21,714 nt of DNA from JARRON01 sp037383845 (GCA_037383845.1 JARRON010000045.1:1-21714), one strand, 5' to 3'; positions 15,501 through 21,714 are shown, numbered from the stretch's first letter. The notes: a model not told the origin generated them from the letters alone. Numbers and translations are program-made.

Positions 15501-15996
15501 CGTACTCCCCGTGCTCGGTGACCTGGGGCACGCTGACGTAGCCGGCGGCCTGCAGCCGGGCCCGCATGGCGTCCATGTCCAGGGTGTCGTCAACCCCGAC
15601 GTCCAGCCCCTGCATGGCCGTCCAGGCAGTGGGTGGCAGACGCTGGAGGAGGCTCTGGCCTGCGGCCACCACGACCCCGCGCTCCAGTCCCGGCAAACGT
15701 GCCAGCGTGGCAAGCCGCCGGGAGGTGATGTCCGTGTGCGGGGAGAATGAGTCGGAGGGCAGGGTTTCGGCATCCGGGAAAGCCAGGATTTCCAGGTCGC
15801 TGTCGGCGAAGAAGCGGATCTCGGACGCCAGCTGGTCGGCATGGCGGGGCGACCGGGCGATCACCAGCACAGGTCCCCGGTGGCGCTCCGCCGCCTCGGC
15901 CAACGCCAGGGGCACGGCCGCGCCGTACAGCTGCCCCCAGGCCAGTTCGTCACCGGGCTGGCCGGGCAGCGGCAGGTCTTTCCAGGTCGAGGTCAT
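12520..15996 (-). CDS. mfd: Transcription-repair coupling factor Mfd
   Basis: ATP-driven DNA translocase that removes RNA polymerase stalled at lesions and recruits UvrA. The 1158-aa length is complete compared with about 1148 in E. coli. In order: an N-terminal UvrB-homology region (about 1-330), a connecting domain, the RNA polymerase-interacting domain (around DLREGAPVVHEDHGVGRYLG and the following beta strands), the translocase core with Walker A GDVGFGKT (632-639) and DEEH box (733-736), helicase motifs such as TATPIPRTL and GRVGRSHHRAYAYL, and the C-terminal TRCF domain. A GGAAG precedes the ATG. The gene is transcribed away from the small secreted-protein gene's 3' end with its own likely promoter and a 5' hairpin. 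Confidence 0.97.
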   Translation of the reverse strand: MTSTWKDLPLPGQPGDELAWGQLYGAAVPLALAEAAERHRGPVLVIARSPRHADQLASEIRFFADSDLEILAFPDAETLPSDSFSPHTDITSRRLATLARLPGLERGVVVAAGQSLLQRLPPTAWTAMQGLDVGVDDTLDMDAMRARLQAAGYVSVPQVTEHGEYALRGSILDLYPMGSELPLRIDLFDDQVDSIRRFDPESQRSMDKIQRVRLLPGREYPFSEDAIRGFRQRFRERFPGDPSRVPLYRDVGEGIAPGGLEYYLPLFFDTTAILPGYLPAGTLVLDAGDVGAVADRAWSEVEARHDQLAHDIERPVLDPEEVFATPAALLEALKAFPRVRIAGFEQAGPDRAVNLGSALPPPVRLNSRAEEPAAELVAFLAGFEGRVLFTAESPGRREALRDLLAGHDLKPAAVAGWSGFAEGREPLALTVAPLDDGLLLPAAGVALIAESQLFGERVRQPARRRRAARDPEAIIRELSDLREGAPVVHEDHGVGRYLGLVTLTLGDRTGEFLALEYAGGDKLYVPVQSLDLITRYTGASPETAPLHRLGSDQWTRARRRAAARVRDVAAELLDVHARRAARQGRPARFDAREYAVFREQFPFDETPDQAEAIESVLEDLSQARPMDRVVCGDVGFGKTEVALRAAFATVQAGRQVAMLVPTTLLAQQHYQTFADRFADWPVRVEVLSRFRSGSQSDRILSGITDGTVDVVIGTHKLLQRSVEFKDLGLVIIDEEHRFGVRDKERLKALRAEVDVLTLTATPIPRTLNMAMGGLRDLSLITTPPSERLAVKTFVTEWKPGLIREACLREIRRGGQVYFLHNEVRTIDEAARKLAELVPEARVGVAHGQMRERDLEQVMLDFYHRRFNVLVCSTIIESGIDVPTANTIIIQRADKLGLAQLHQLRGRVGRSHHRAYAYLVTPPKSAMTADAVKRLEAIEALEDLGSGFTLATHDLEIRGAGELLGEDQSGQIHEVGFALYLEMLERAVNALRSGKEPELEKPLDHGVEVELGVTALLPEDYVPDVHLRLVLYKRIAGAADDEALRAMKIELIDRFGLLPEPAEMLFRIAAIRQRAASLGIRRIEANAAGGHVLFGDETRVDPVSLIRLVQSEGRTYRLDGQHKLRFNLDLSDVETRFDAAHRLLDALEPAGEIAQAGNA

Positions 15997-16032
15997 GAGG
16001 CTTCCGGGAATGCGCCAGGAATAGAAACAGGG

Positions 16033-16054
16033 CCGCCGCGGCGTGCCGCGGCGG
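16033..16054 (-). other. Perfect 10-bp inverted repeat in the mfd leader
   Basis: Positions 16033-16042 and 16045-16054 are perfect reverse complements, separated by only two bases, in a G+C-only stem. In RNA this gives a very stable hairpin with a tight loop. It sits 36 nt upstream of the mfd start and immediately downstream of the candidate mfd promoter, so it would form the 5' end of that transcript. The bases after it in the mfd direction (CCTGTTTCTATTCC) are only mildly U-rich, so terminator activity is uncertain; 5' end protection or attenuation are alternatives. Confidence 0.7.
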
Positions 16055-16064
16055 TGAAACGACG

Positions 16065-16073
16065 ATTATCTCA
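16065..16073 (-). promoter_or_regulatory. Candidate extended -10 promoter for mfd
   Basis: On the minus strand the sequence reads TGAGATAAT: GATAAT matches five of six bases of TATAAT and is preceded by a TGn extended -10 element. It is the AT-rich island in this very GC-rich interval. No -35 is convincing, which is tolerable for extended -10 promoters. The predicted transcription start, about 16058, lies directly before the perfect hairpin and about 62 nt upstream of the mfd ATG. Confidence 0.5.
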
Positions 16074-16100
16074 TACGCCTGGGGGGAGCAGGCCCCTTAG

Positions 16101-16125
16101 CAAACCGCCCGGGCGGACCGGGCGG
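16101..16125 (-). terminator. Candidate intrinsic terminator of the small secreted-protein gene
   Basis: Arms 16105-16111 and 16119-16125 (CCGCCCG / CGGGCGG) form a 7-bp GC stem with a 7-nt loop. In the minus direction the stem is followed by TTTGCT. It lies 25 nt beyond the stop of the minus-strand gene ending at 16150. The U tract is short, so termination efficiency is uncertain, and some transcription may read on into mfd. Confidence 0.4.
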
Positions 16126-16149
16126 CTGGCATCTCACGGCAGGGGCGGA

Positions 16150-16440
16150 TCAGGAAGCCGGGGCGCGTTCCCTCTTCTCCACCGAGTGCACCACGTGGGA
16201 ATATTCGAAGTAGACGACGAAGTCCGGGTATTCCCAACGGCTGATGGGCGGGTCGCCCACGGCCGGCACCTTTGTGACCGGCGCCCCGTAACGCGCCTGG
16301 ACCTGCGACATGGTGGTCCCGCGGTCCGGCAGGCTCCTGGGGGCCTGCTCCAGCTTGTCGATGATCAGGACATCGGCAGTCGCGGGCGCGGCGACGCCGA
16401 GAAGGGCAACGAGGGCCAGGGCCGTCTTCAGGCTTGCCAT
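16150..16440 (-). CDS. Small secreted protein of unknown function
   Basis: Product of 96 aa with a Sec signal peptide (residues 1-22, ending APATA before DVLIIDK). The mature domain of about 74 aa has GTTMSQVQARYGAPVTKVPAVG, then DPPISRWEYPDFVVYFEY and SHVVHSV. The pattern 'M.QV...YG.P' with a following 'PPI.RW.Y..F.VYFE' resembles small envelope proteins with a SmpA/BamE-like helix-hairpin start, and I believe similar proteins are common in Gammaproteobacteria. I cannot name a function. The ATG at 16440 was chosen over an upstream extension because it places the signal peptide at the N-terminus and has GGAG about 9 nt before it. It is divergent from sfsA. Confidence 0.8.
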   Translation of the reverse strand: MASLKTALALVALLGVAAPATADVLIIDKLEQAPRSLPDRGTTMSQVQARYGAPVTKVPAVGDPPISRWEYPDFVVYFEYSHVVHSVEKRERAPAS

Positions 16441-16469
16441 GGCAGGGGCTCCGTACAGATTTCGCGCCG

Positions 16470-16478
16470 AATATATCA
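16470..16478 (-). promoter_or_regulatory. Candidate extended -10 promoter of the small secreted-protein gene
   Basis: In the minus direction the sequence reads TGATATATT: TATATT (five of six matches to TATAAT) preceded by TGn. A weak -35 candidate, TTCCAA, lies 16 nt further upstream. The predicted start is about 30 nt ahead of the ATG, leaving room for the GGAG ribosome site. The 114-nt divergent gap to sfsA holds no comparably clear promoter on the plus strand. Confidence 0.45.
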
Positions 16479-16554
16479 CCCGGGGCGCGGATTGGAAGAT
16501 GCACCACTTCACGAAATTGCATTCGCTGCGTACCTTTCTCACTCAGGGACTTAG

Positions 16555-17277
16555 GTGAAATTTCCAGAACCGTTATCAGCTGGGCGCCTCCGCCGGCGCT
16601 ACAAGCGCTTCCTGGCAGACGTTGTCCTGGACGACGGCCGGGAGATCACTGCCCACTGCCCGAACACCGGCGCCATGCTGGGCTGCGACACCCCGGGAGC
16701 GCGGGTATGGCTCAGCAGGACCGACCGGCCGGGCCGCAAGTATCCCTGGACCTGGGAACTGGTGGAGGCCGACGGTGGCGTCACGGTGGGCATCCACACG
16801 GGCCGGACCAACGCCCTGGTGGCAGAAGCTATCCACGCCGGGACCATCCCGGCGCTGTCCGGCTATCCCGTCGTCCGGCGGGAGGTGTCGGCAGGCGCGA
16901 CCCGGGTGGACTTCGTCCTGGAGGCTCCCCGGCGCCGGGACTGTGTGCTGGAGGTCAAGAACGTGACCGCCGGTGTCGGTCGCGGCATTGCACTGTTTCC
17001 TGACGCGGTGAGCCAGCGCGCCACGCGCCACGTGGAGTTTCTCGCCGGGCAGGCCGGCCTGGGGAGGCGGGCGGTGCTGCTGTTCTGTGTTCAGCGCGCC
17101 GACGTCCGGGAGGTGCGGCCGGCGGACGAAATCGATCCCGCCTACGGCCGGGCGCTCCGGGCGGCCCGGGCCGCGGGCGTGGAGGTCATGGCCTGGGGCT
17201 GCGACGTCTCTCCCCGGCAGGTCGCCGTTCGGCGGCGCCTGCGGGTCAGAATGCCCGCCCTGCGCCGGCCGGTGTGA
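16555..17277 (+). CDS. sfsA: SfsA family DNA/RNA nuclease (sugar fermentation stimulation protein)
   Basis: The 240-aa product is full length. Family features are RYKRFLADVVLDDGREITAHCPNTG at the N-terminal OB-like domain (about 14-40), the nuclease-like core with VDFVL and LEVKNVT (about 122-140), and ALFPDAVSQRATRHVEFL, the SfsA signature. The E-V-K element fits the PD-(D/E)xK-type fold proposed for the family; the biological role is poorly defined (nucleic-acid binding, effect on maltose genes in E. coli). The start is a GTG preceded by CAGGGA. It is divergent from the small secreted-protein gene and lies just upstream of the lol genes. Confidence 0.92.
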   Translation: MKFPEPLSAGRLRRRYKRFLADVVLDDGREITAHCPNTGAMLGCDTPGARVWLSRTDRPGRKYPWTWELVEADGGVTVGIHTGRTNALVAEAIHAGTIPALSGYPVVRREVSAGATRVDFVLEAPRRRDCVLEVKNVTAGVGRGIALFPDAVSQRATRHVEFLAGQAGLGRRAVLLFCVQRADVREVRPADEIDPAYGRALRAARAAGVEVMAWGCDVSPRQVAVRRRLRVRMPALRRPV

Positions 17278-17283
17278 TTTAAT
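17275..17283 (+). promoter_or_regulatory. Possible extended -10 promoter just before the lol genes
   Basis: TGATTTAAT overlaps the sfsA stop codon and fits an extended -10 (TGn plus TTTAAT, five of six matches). The start would fall near 17290, only a few bases before the ATG at 17292, implying a nearly leaderless first lol message; indeed no Shine-Dalgarno sequence precedes that ATG. No -35 is visible. Resemblance only. Confidence 0.3.
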
Positions 17284-17291
17284 TGCGCGCC

Positions 17292-18539
17292 ATGTTCCGC
17301 CCGCTCGAGCTGTTCATCGGCCTGCGCTACCTGCGGGCCCGGCGGGCCAGCAGGTTCGTGTCCTTCATCTCGCTCATATCCCTCCTCGGTGTGGCTGTCG
17401 GTGTGGCCGCCCTCATCGTGGTGCTGTCCGTGATGAACGGCTTCGAGGGGGAGCTGCGGTCCAGGCTTCTGAGCCTCACTTCCCACGCAGTGATCACCGC
17501 TCCCGACGGCGGCCTCACGGACTGGGAACCGGTCGTGGAGATCGTGTCCCGGGAGCCGGGCGTCACCGGGGCGGCGCCCTTCGTGGAGGTCCAGGCGATG
17601 CTGGCTCACCAGGGGGCCCTGAAAGGCGTGCTGCTCAGGGGGGTCCGGCCCGACCTGGAGGCCGGCGTAAGCGATGTCGGAGAGCGACTCCTTTCCGGCA
17701 GCCTGGAGGATCTCACGCCGGGGTCCGACCGCGTCATCCTCGGCAGGTTGCTGGCGGCCCGGCTGGGCGTGGCGCCGGGGGACGAAGTGACGCTGATGGT
17801 TCCCGTGGGCGGCGAGGGCAGGGCCCGGTTCGTTCCCCGGCTGCGGCGACTGGAGGTGGCTGGCCTGTTCGAGGTGGGCATGGAGGAGCAGGACGGACTG
17901 CTGGCGCTGTCCCACCTGGAAGATGCGGCGGCGGCCCGGGGCCGGCCCGGCGAGGTCTCGGGGGTGCGGCTGAAGCTGGCGGACCTGTTCCGGGCGCCGG
18001 AGGTTTCCCGTCGCCTGGCTGAGCGTTTGGGGCCGGGTTACGAGGCCCGGGACTGGACGTCGGAAAACGCCAGCTACTTCCGTGCCGTCGGCATCGAGAA
18101 GACCATGATGACCATCATCCTGTCGCTGGTGGTGGCCGTGGCCGCCTTCAACATCGTCGCCACCCTGGTGATGGTGGTGACCGACAAGCGCGGCGAGATC
18201 GCGATCCTGAGAACCATGGGCATGCCGCCGGCGGCGGTGGCCCGGGTCTTCCTGATCCAGGGTGCGGCCATTGGCGTGGCGGGAACGCTGCTCGGCGTGG
18301 CCGGCGGGGTTCCCCTTGCCACCCACGTGGGCACCATCGTACCGGCGCTGGAGTCTCTCCTGGGCCTGCGTGTGCTGCCGGCGGACGTCTACTACATCAC
18401 GCGTCTGCCTTCGGAGCTGCGGCCCGGCCAGGTAGGCGTGGTGACGATTATCGCCCTCGTGCTGTGCCTTGCCTCCACCATCTACCCGTCCGTCCGCGCG
18501 GCCCGGACGGAGCCGGCGGAGGCTCTCCGGTATGGCTGA
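17292..18539 (+). CDS. lolC/lolE: Lipoprotein-releasing ABC transporter permease (LolC/LolE family), first copy
   Basis: Inner-membrane permease of 415 aa that, with LolD, extracts lipoproteins and passes them to LolA. Membrane segments are at about 22-46, 271-296, 318-340 and 380-402, with a large periplasmic MacB-like domain between the first two. Family motifs are FIGLRYLRAR, VVLSVMNGFE, AAFNIVATLVMVV, GEIAILRTMG and YPSVRAARTEPAEALRYG. At the site of the LolA-binding hook of E. coli LolC it reads GGEGRARFVPRLRR, lacking the TPxG of LolC, so I lean to a LolE-like role. The ATG at 17292 is preferred; an in-frame TTG at 17283 is the alternative. It overlaps the next permease gene by 8 nt. 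Confidence 0.92.
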   Translation: MFRPLELFIGLRYLRARRASRFVSFISLISLLGVAVGVAALIVVLSVMNGFEGELRSRLLSLTSHAVITAPDGGLTDWEPVVEIVSREPGVTGAAPFVEVQAMLAHQGALKGVLLRGVRPDLEAGVSDVGERLLSGSLEDLTPGSDRVILGRLLAARLGVAPGDEVTLMVPVGGEGRARFVPRLRRLEVAGLFEVGMEEQDGLLALSHLEDAAAARGRPGEVSGVRLKLADLFRAPEVSRRLAERLGPGYEARDWTSENASYFRAVGIEKTMMTIILSLVVAVAAFNIVATLVMVVTDKRGEIAILRTMGMPPAAVARVFLIQGAAIGVAGTLLGVAGGVPLATHVGTIVPALESLLGLRVLPADVYYITRLPSELRPGQVGVVTIIALVLCLASTIYPSVRAARTEPAEALRYG

Positions 18540-19779
18540 GCACTACGAGTGGCTGGTGGGTTCCCGCTATCTTCGGGCCCGGACCCACAACCGGTTCGTG
18601 TCGTTTATCTCCTCCATTTCCATCGTCGGGGTTGCCGTGGGCGTGGCGGTGCTCATCGTGGTCCTGTCGGTGATGAACGGCTTCGAGACCGAGCTGAGAC
18701 AACGCATCCTGGGAATGACCGCCCACGGCTCCCTGGTGGGTTTCGGCGAGGGCATGGCCGACTGGCGGCAGGTGCGGCAGCAGGTCGAGCGTGACGACCG
18801 CGTGGTGGCCGGCGCCCCCTTCGTGGAGGGGGAGGCGATGCTCATGAAAGGCGACGCGGTCAGCGGCGCGGCGGTCCGGGGAATTCTGCCGGAGGAGGAG
18901 CAGGCGGTGTCGCGGCTCGGGAAGCTGATGGTGCAGGGGGATCTGGACGACCTGGAGGCCGGCGGCTGGGGAATCGTCCTGGGAAGCGCTCTGGCCAGGG
19001 AGCTGGGCGTGGCCGCGGGCGATCGCGTGGTAATGGCCATCTCGGAGGGGACGGTGACGCCGGCCGGGCTGGTGCCCCGGATGCGCCGCATGACCGTGAC
19101 CGGTATTTTCGACGCGGGGATGTACGAGTTCGATCGCAACCTGGCCTACGTTCATCTGGAGGACGCCGCCCGGCTCTGGCGCATGGACGACCGGGTCACG
19201 GGCCTGAAGCTGACGTTCTCGGACATGTTCCTGGCGCCGACGGTGGTCCGTGAGCTCGCGGTGAAGCTGGGAGGCGGCTTCTACGTGACTGACTGGACCC
19301 GGCAGCACACCAATTTCTTCCGGTCCATCCAGTTGTCCAAGCAGATGATGTTCACCATTCTCCTGCTGGTGGTGGCGGTGGCAGCCTTCAACATCGTCTC
19401 CACGCTGGTGATGGTGGTGAAAGACAAGCAGGGCGATATCGCCATCCTCCGGACCCTGGGCGCGACGCCCGCCAGCGTGATGGGTATTTTCATGATCCAG
19501 GGCACGCTCATCGGCCTTGCCGGCACCCTCGGCGGGCTTGCCCTTGGCGCGCTGCTGGCGGTGAACGTGGAGTCCCTGGTGCACTTCCTGGAGGCGGCCG
19601 CCGGGACCCGCTTCCTCGCCGCCGACGTTTACTTCATCACCGACCTGCCTGCGGAGCTCCGGGCGTCGGATGTGGTCAAGGTCTGCGGGACGGCTTTCCT
19701 GTTGTCTGTTGTTTCGACGGTATACCCGGCCTGGCGCGCCGCCCGGACCCAGCCGGCGGAGGCTTTGCGCCATGACTGA
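18532..19779 (+). CDS. lolC: Lipoprotein-releasing ABC transporter permease (LolC/LolE family), second copy
   Basis: Second permease, also 415 aa and colinear with the first (same membrane layout; nearly identical stretches such as RFVSFIS, VLSVMNGFE, VAVAAFNIV and the PAEALR end). Its periplasmic domain carries TPAGLVPRMRR at 176-186, which resembles the hook TPMGRIP of E. coli LolC that docks LolA; on that basis this copy is the better LolC candidate, although its C-terminal half (VVKDKQGDIAILRTLGA, DVYFITDLPAELR) looks LolE-like. The start ATG overlaps the first permease stop by 8 nt and its end overlaps lolD by 8 nt, so the three are surely co-translated and likely form one complex of two different permeases and a LolD dimer. 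Confidence 0.92.
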   Translation: MAEHYEWLVGSRYLRARTHNRFVSFISSISIVGVAVGVAVLIVVLSVMNGFETELRQRILGMTAHGSLVGFGEGMADWRQVRQQVERDDRVVAGAPFVEGEAMLMKGDAVSGAAVRGILPEEEQAVSRLGKLMVQGDLDDLEAGGWGIVLGSALARELGVAAGDRVVMAISEGTVTPAGLVPRMRRMTVTGIFDAGMYEFDRNLAYVHLEDAARLWRMDDRVTGLKLTFSDMFLAPTVVRELAVKLGGGFYVTDWTRQHTNFFRSIQLSKQMMFTILLLVVAVAAFNIVSTLVMVVKDKQGDIAILRTLGATPASVMGIFMIQGTLIGLAGTLGGLALGALLAVNVESLVHFLEAAAGTRFLAADVYFITDLPAELRASDVVKVCGTAFLLSVVSTVYPAWRAARTQPAEALRHD

Positions 19780-20470
19780 CCATCCCGCGTTGCCGGTGCT
19801 GGCCTGTGAGGGCCTGGGCCGGCACTTCAGCGAAGGGGGCAATGTGCTCCGGGTGCTGGAAGGCGTTGAGCTGTCCGTCGCCGCCGGCGACCGTATCGCC
19901 ATCGTCGGCTCTTCGGGCTCGGGCAAGACCACCCTTCTGCAGCTCCTGGGCGGGCTCGATCTGCCTACGTCAGGCCGGGTCAGCGTCCGGGGCCAGGTCC
20001 TGTCGGAGCTCGGCGACGCAGAGCGGGGCCGGCTCAGGAACGAGGCCATCGGCTTCGTCTACCAGTTCCATCACCTGCTCCCGGAGTTTTCGGCCGAGGA
20101 GAACGTGGCCATGCCGCTGTTCATCCGTGGTCAGCCCGCCGCCGCGGCCATGGCAGAGGCCCGGGAGCTCCTGGAAAGGGTCGGCCTGGGCGAGCGCCTG
20201 AGCCATCGGCCCGGCCAGCTCTCCGGGGGAGAACGGCAGCGCGCCGCCGTGGCCCGGGCCCTGATCACCCGGCCGGCCGTGGTCCTGGCGGACGAGCCCA
20301 CCGGCAACCTGGACAGCCGGACCGGAGAGCGCGTCTTCGAGCTCATGCTGGAGCTCAACCGCGAGCTGGGAACCGCCCTGGTAGTCGTCACCCATGACCC
20401 ACGGATCGCGGCCAGGATGGACCGGGTTCTGGAGCTGGCCGAAGGCCGGCTCGGACCGATGAAGGACTAG
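19772..20470 (+). CDS. lolD: Lipoprotein-releasing ABC transporter ATP-binding protein LolD
   Basis: Cytosolic ATPase subunit of the lipoprotein release complex, 232 aa. Walker A GSSGSGKT (46-53), Q-loop in VYQFHHLLPEFSAEENVAMPL with Q98 (this stretch is characteristic of LolD), signature LSGGERQR (150-157), Walker B VLADEPTGNLD with D174 and E175, and switch His208. The start was chosen at the ATG overlapping the permease stop by 8 nt; the frame extends upstream but only through the permease gene. The stop codon overlaps, tail to tail, the stop of the minus-strand DUF2062 gene. Confidence 0.96.
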   Translation: MTDHPALPVLACEGLGRHFSEGGNVLRVLEGVELSVAAGDRIAIVGSSGSGKTTLLQLLGGLDLPTSGRVSVRGQVLSELGDAERGRLRNEAIGFVYQFHHLLPEFSAEENVAMPLFIRGQPAAAAMAEARELLERVGLGERLSHRPGQLSGGERQRAAVARALITRPAVVLADEPTGNLDSRTGERVFELMLELNRELGTALVVVTHDPRIAARMDRVLELAEGRLGPMKD

Positions 20471-20988
20471 CCTGTCCGCTGCCGGCGGTGGCGCTGCGCG
20501 AACTGGGACCGGGAGCTTCGGATCCACACCTGGTTGAGTACCAGTACAGAGCCCGTGGCCACGACCCCGCCCAGGACAATGCATCCGAGGATCAGCGGCG
20601 GCCAGGCTCGCCCGAGCTCCGCAGACAGCCACTGGAAGCTCAGCTCGAAATTCATCTCCCGGGGTGGCGTGTTCAGCAGCCAGCTGCCCAGCCGATAGCA
20701 GGCGTAGTAGATGGGCGGGATGGTCAGCGGATTGGCAAGCCACGAGGCGACCGCGGCCACCGCGAGGTTCACGCGCAGCCACAGGGCCACCGCCACCGCG
20801 AGCACCGTCTGGCCGGGAATCGGCAGGAAGGCGACGAAAATTCCCAGTCCCAGGGCCTTGAGGACGTTCTTACGATGAGTGGCCCACAGGGCCGGGTCAT
20901 GGAGCAACGCACTGAAGGGCCTCAGGAACCAGCGTCCCTGGAGTTCTGCACGCTTCGGCAGGATGCGCTTGAGAAATCGGCGGGGCAT
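20467..20988 (-). CDS. DUF2062 domain membrane protein
   Basis: Product of 173 aa with a basic N-terminus (MPRRFLKRILPKR) and hydrophobic segments at about 46-70, 74-100 and 130-152. The family marks are GIFVAFLPIPGQT (50-61) and NPLTIPPIYY (86-95). DUF2062 proteins are small inner-membrane proteins of unknown function often found beside lol and comEC genes in Gammaproteobacteria, as here. The 3' end overlaps the lolD stop by 3 nt on the opposite strand, with no room for a separate terminator. The start is divergent from comEC with 46 nt between. Confidence 0.88.
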   Translation of the reverse strand: MPRRFLKRILPKRAELQGRWFLRPFSALLHDPALWATHRKNVLKALGLGIFVAFLPIPGQTVLAVAVALWLRVNLAVAAVASWLANPLTIPPIYYACYRLGSWLLNTPPREMNFELSFQWLSAELGRAWPPLILGCIVLGGVVATGSVLVLNQVWIRSSRSQFAQRHRRQRTG

Positions 20989-21014
20989 GGGCGCGCGGTT
21001 ACGGATCGCCCTCC

Positions 21015-21020
21015 ATTATC
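21015..21020 (-). promoter_or_regulatory. Possible -10 element for the DUF2062 gene
   Basis: The minus strand reads GATAAT (five of six matches to TATAAT) 26 nt upstream of the DUF2062 ATG, in the only AT-richer spot of the short divergent gap. No -35 or extended -10 supports it, and any -35 would lie inside the comEC start region. Confidence 0.25.
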
Positions 21021-21034
21021 GCCGACAGGCACGG

Positions 21035-21714
21035 ATGCCCGCCATGGTCCGGCTCGGCGCCGGCTGGATGGCCGGCAGCCTGCTGGCGATGTGGCTGCCG
21101 GGCAGCCCGCCCGCTGCCATGGATATTGGCCTTGGGGCCGGCGGCGTGCTGGCCCTGTGGGCGAAGCGGATCATCGCCGCCGGCTGCCTTGCCGGGCTGG
21201 CGATGGGTCTGGTGGCCCGCGGCGCCGGACTGGAGGACCGGCTGGATCCGGGCATTCCGGTGCGCGACGTCCAGGTCGTCGGCGTCGTGGACGATCTGCC
21301 CCGCATCCAGCCCCACCGGCGGGTACTGACGCTCCGGGTCGAGAGCCCGGCCGACCTCCCTCGACGGATCCGCCTGGCCTGGTACGAGCCGGAAACCGCG
21401 CCCGTCCCCGGCGTGGGCGAGCGCTGGCGTTTCACGGCCCGTCTCAAGCCGCCCCGGGGCCTCGCAAACCCGGGTGGCATGGACTGGCCCGGCTGGCTGC
21501 TGCGAACCGGAATCGGCGCCACCGGCTACGCGTCGGGGCCCGGCGGAGGCGCCCGCCTCGAAACGGGGGCGGACCGCTGGCTTGCGTTCAGGGGTGAGCT
21601 GGCCGGTCGCATCCGGAACATCGCTCCGCAAGCGCCGGAGGGTGCGGTGCTCGTGGCCCTGGTGACGGGGTTCCGGCAAATGCTGCCGCATCAGCTGCGG
21701 CAGGACCTGGTGCG
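21035..21714 (+). CDS. comEC: DNA internalization competence protein ComEC/Rec2, 3'-truncated by the window edge
   Basis: An open frame runs from the ATG at 21035 (ATG at 21044 is an alternative) to the right edge, giving 226 residues without a stop. The beginning is hydrophobic (GWMAGSLLAMWLPG, then LALWAKRIIAAGCLAGLAMGL), followed by the ComEC N-terminal DUF4131 region: VVGVVDDLPR, RIRLAWYEPE, GERWRFTARLKPPRGLANPGG, MDWPGWLLRTGIGATGYA, and then ALVTGFRQMLP at the edge. ComEC forms the inner-membrane channel for DNA uptake during natural transformation; the competence core and metallo-beta-lactamase domains would lie beyond the window. Position next to DUF2062 and the lol genes matches other Gammaproteobacteria. 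Confidence 0.9.
   Translation, partial: MPAMVRLGAGWMAGSLLAMWLPGSPPAAMDIGLGAGGVLALWAKRIIAAGCLAGLAMGLVARGAGLEDRLDPGIPVRDVQVVGVVDDLPRIQPHRRVLTLRVESPADLPRRIRLAWYEPETAPVPGVGERWRFTARLKPPRGLANPGGMDWPGWLLRTGIGATGYASGPGGGARLETGADRWLAFRGELAGRIRNIAPQAPEGAVLVALVTGFRQMLPHQLRQDLV

Noticed and set aside
1..21714. CRISPR arrays, tRNA/rRNA genes, insertion sequences, integrases or attachment sites
   Set aside because: Reading through the window I saw no spaced direct repeats, no tRNA-like cloverleaf, no transposase or integrase motifs, and almost no non-coding space to hold them.

Overview
The window is a dense, high-GC (roughly two-thirds G+C by eye) stretch of bacterial chromosome holding core housekeeping genes, with no sign of phage, insertion sequence, CRISPR or other mobile DNA. 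The gene content points to a gammaproteobacterium: lepB-rnc-era-recO-pdxJ-acpS, a nagZ / S-methylthioinosine phosphorylase / csiV / mfd neighbourhood like that of Pseudomonas, and a lol / DUF2062 / comEC block. The GC level, the early-branching gene order and the PolB-like exonuclease beside rlmD suggest a Chromatiales / Ectothiorhodospiraceae-type lineage. That placement is inference, not proof.

Region 1 (1-11906, all + strand) is a chain of 16 genes, most of which overlap at start/stop codons (ATGA, GTGA, TTGA or 8-14 nt overlaps). It begins with the 3' part of lepB (signal peptidase I), then a DUF4845 membrane protein, rnc, era, recO, pdxJ, acpS, a DEDDy 3'-5' exonuclease, rlmD, a small CYTH phosphohydrolase, a YkuD-fold protein with no export signal, nagZ, an MscS-type channel, hpt, S-methyl-5'-thioinosine phosphorylase, and a PAS/LOV-like-GGDEF protein. 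The themes are protein export, RNA processing and ribosome maturation, DNA repair, cofactor and carrier-protein biosynthesis, murein recycling (YkuD + NagZ) and purine salvage (MTIP + Hpt). pdxJ is broken as given: a net loss of about 68 nt shifts the frame and removes active-site residues.

Region 2 (11913-16440, all - strand) converges on region 1. It holds csiV and the full-length mfd transcription-repair coupling factor, then a small secreted protein of a conserved but uncharacterised type. The DNA between mfd and the small gene carries a perfect 10-bp hairpin, an extended -10 promoter and a candidate terminator.

Region 3 (16555-20470, + strand) has sfsA followed by two tandem, overlapping LolC/LolE-type permease genes of identical length and then lolD, together the inner-membrane lipoprotein-release ABC transporter. 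Region 4 has a DUF2062 membrane protein on the - strand (20467-20988) and, divergently, the 5' part of comEC, which runs off the right edge.

I found no clearly new multi-gene system. The most notable items are the internally deleted pdxJ, a double-degenerate LOV-like/GGDEF protein that keeps the c-di-GMP I-site, a probably cytosolic YkuD enzyme next to nagZ, the tandem lol permease arrangement, and the hairpin at the predicted mfd transcript 5' end.
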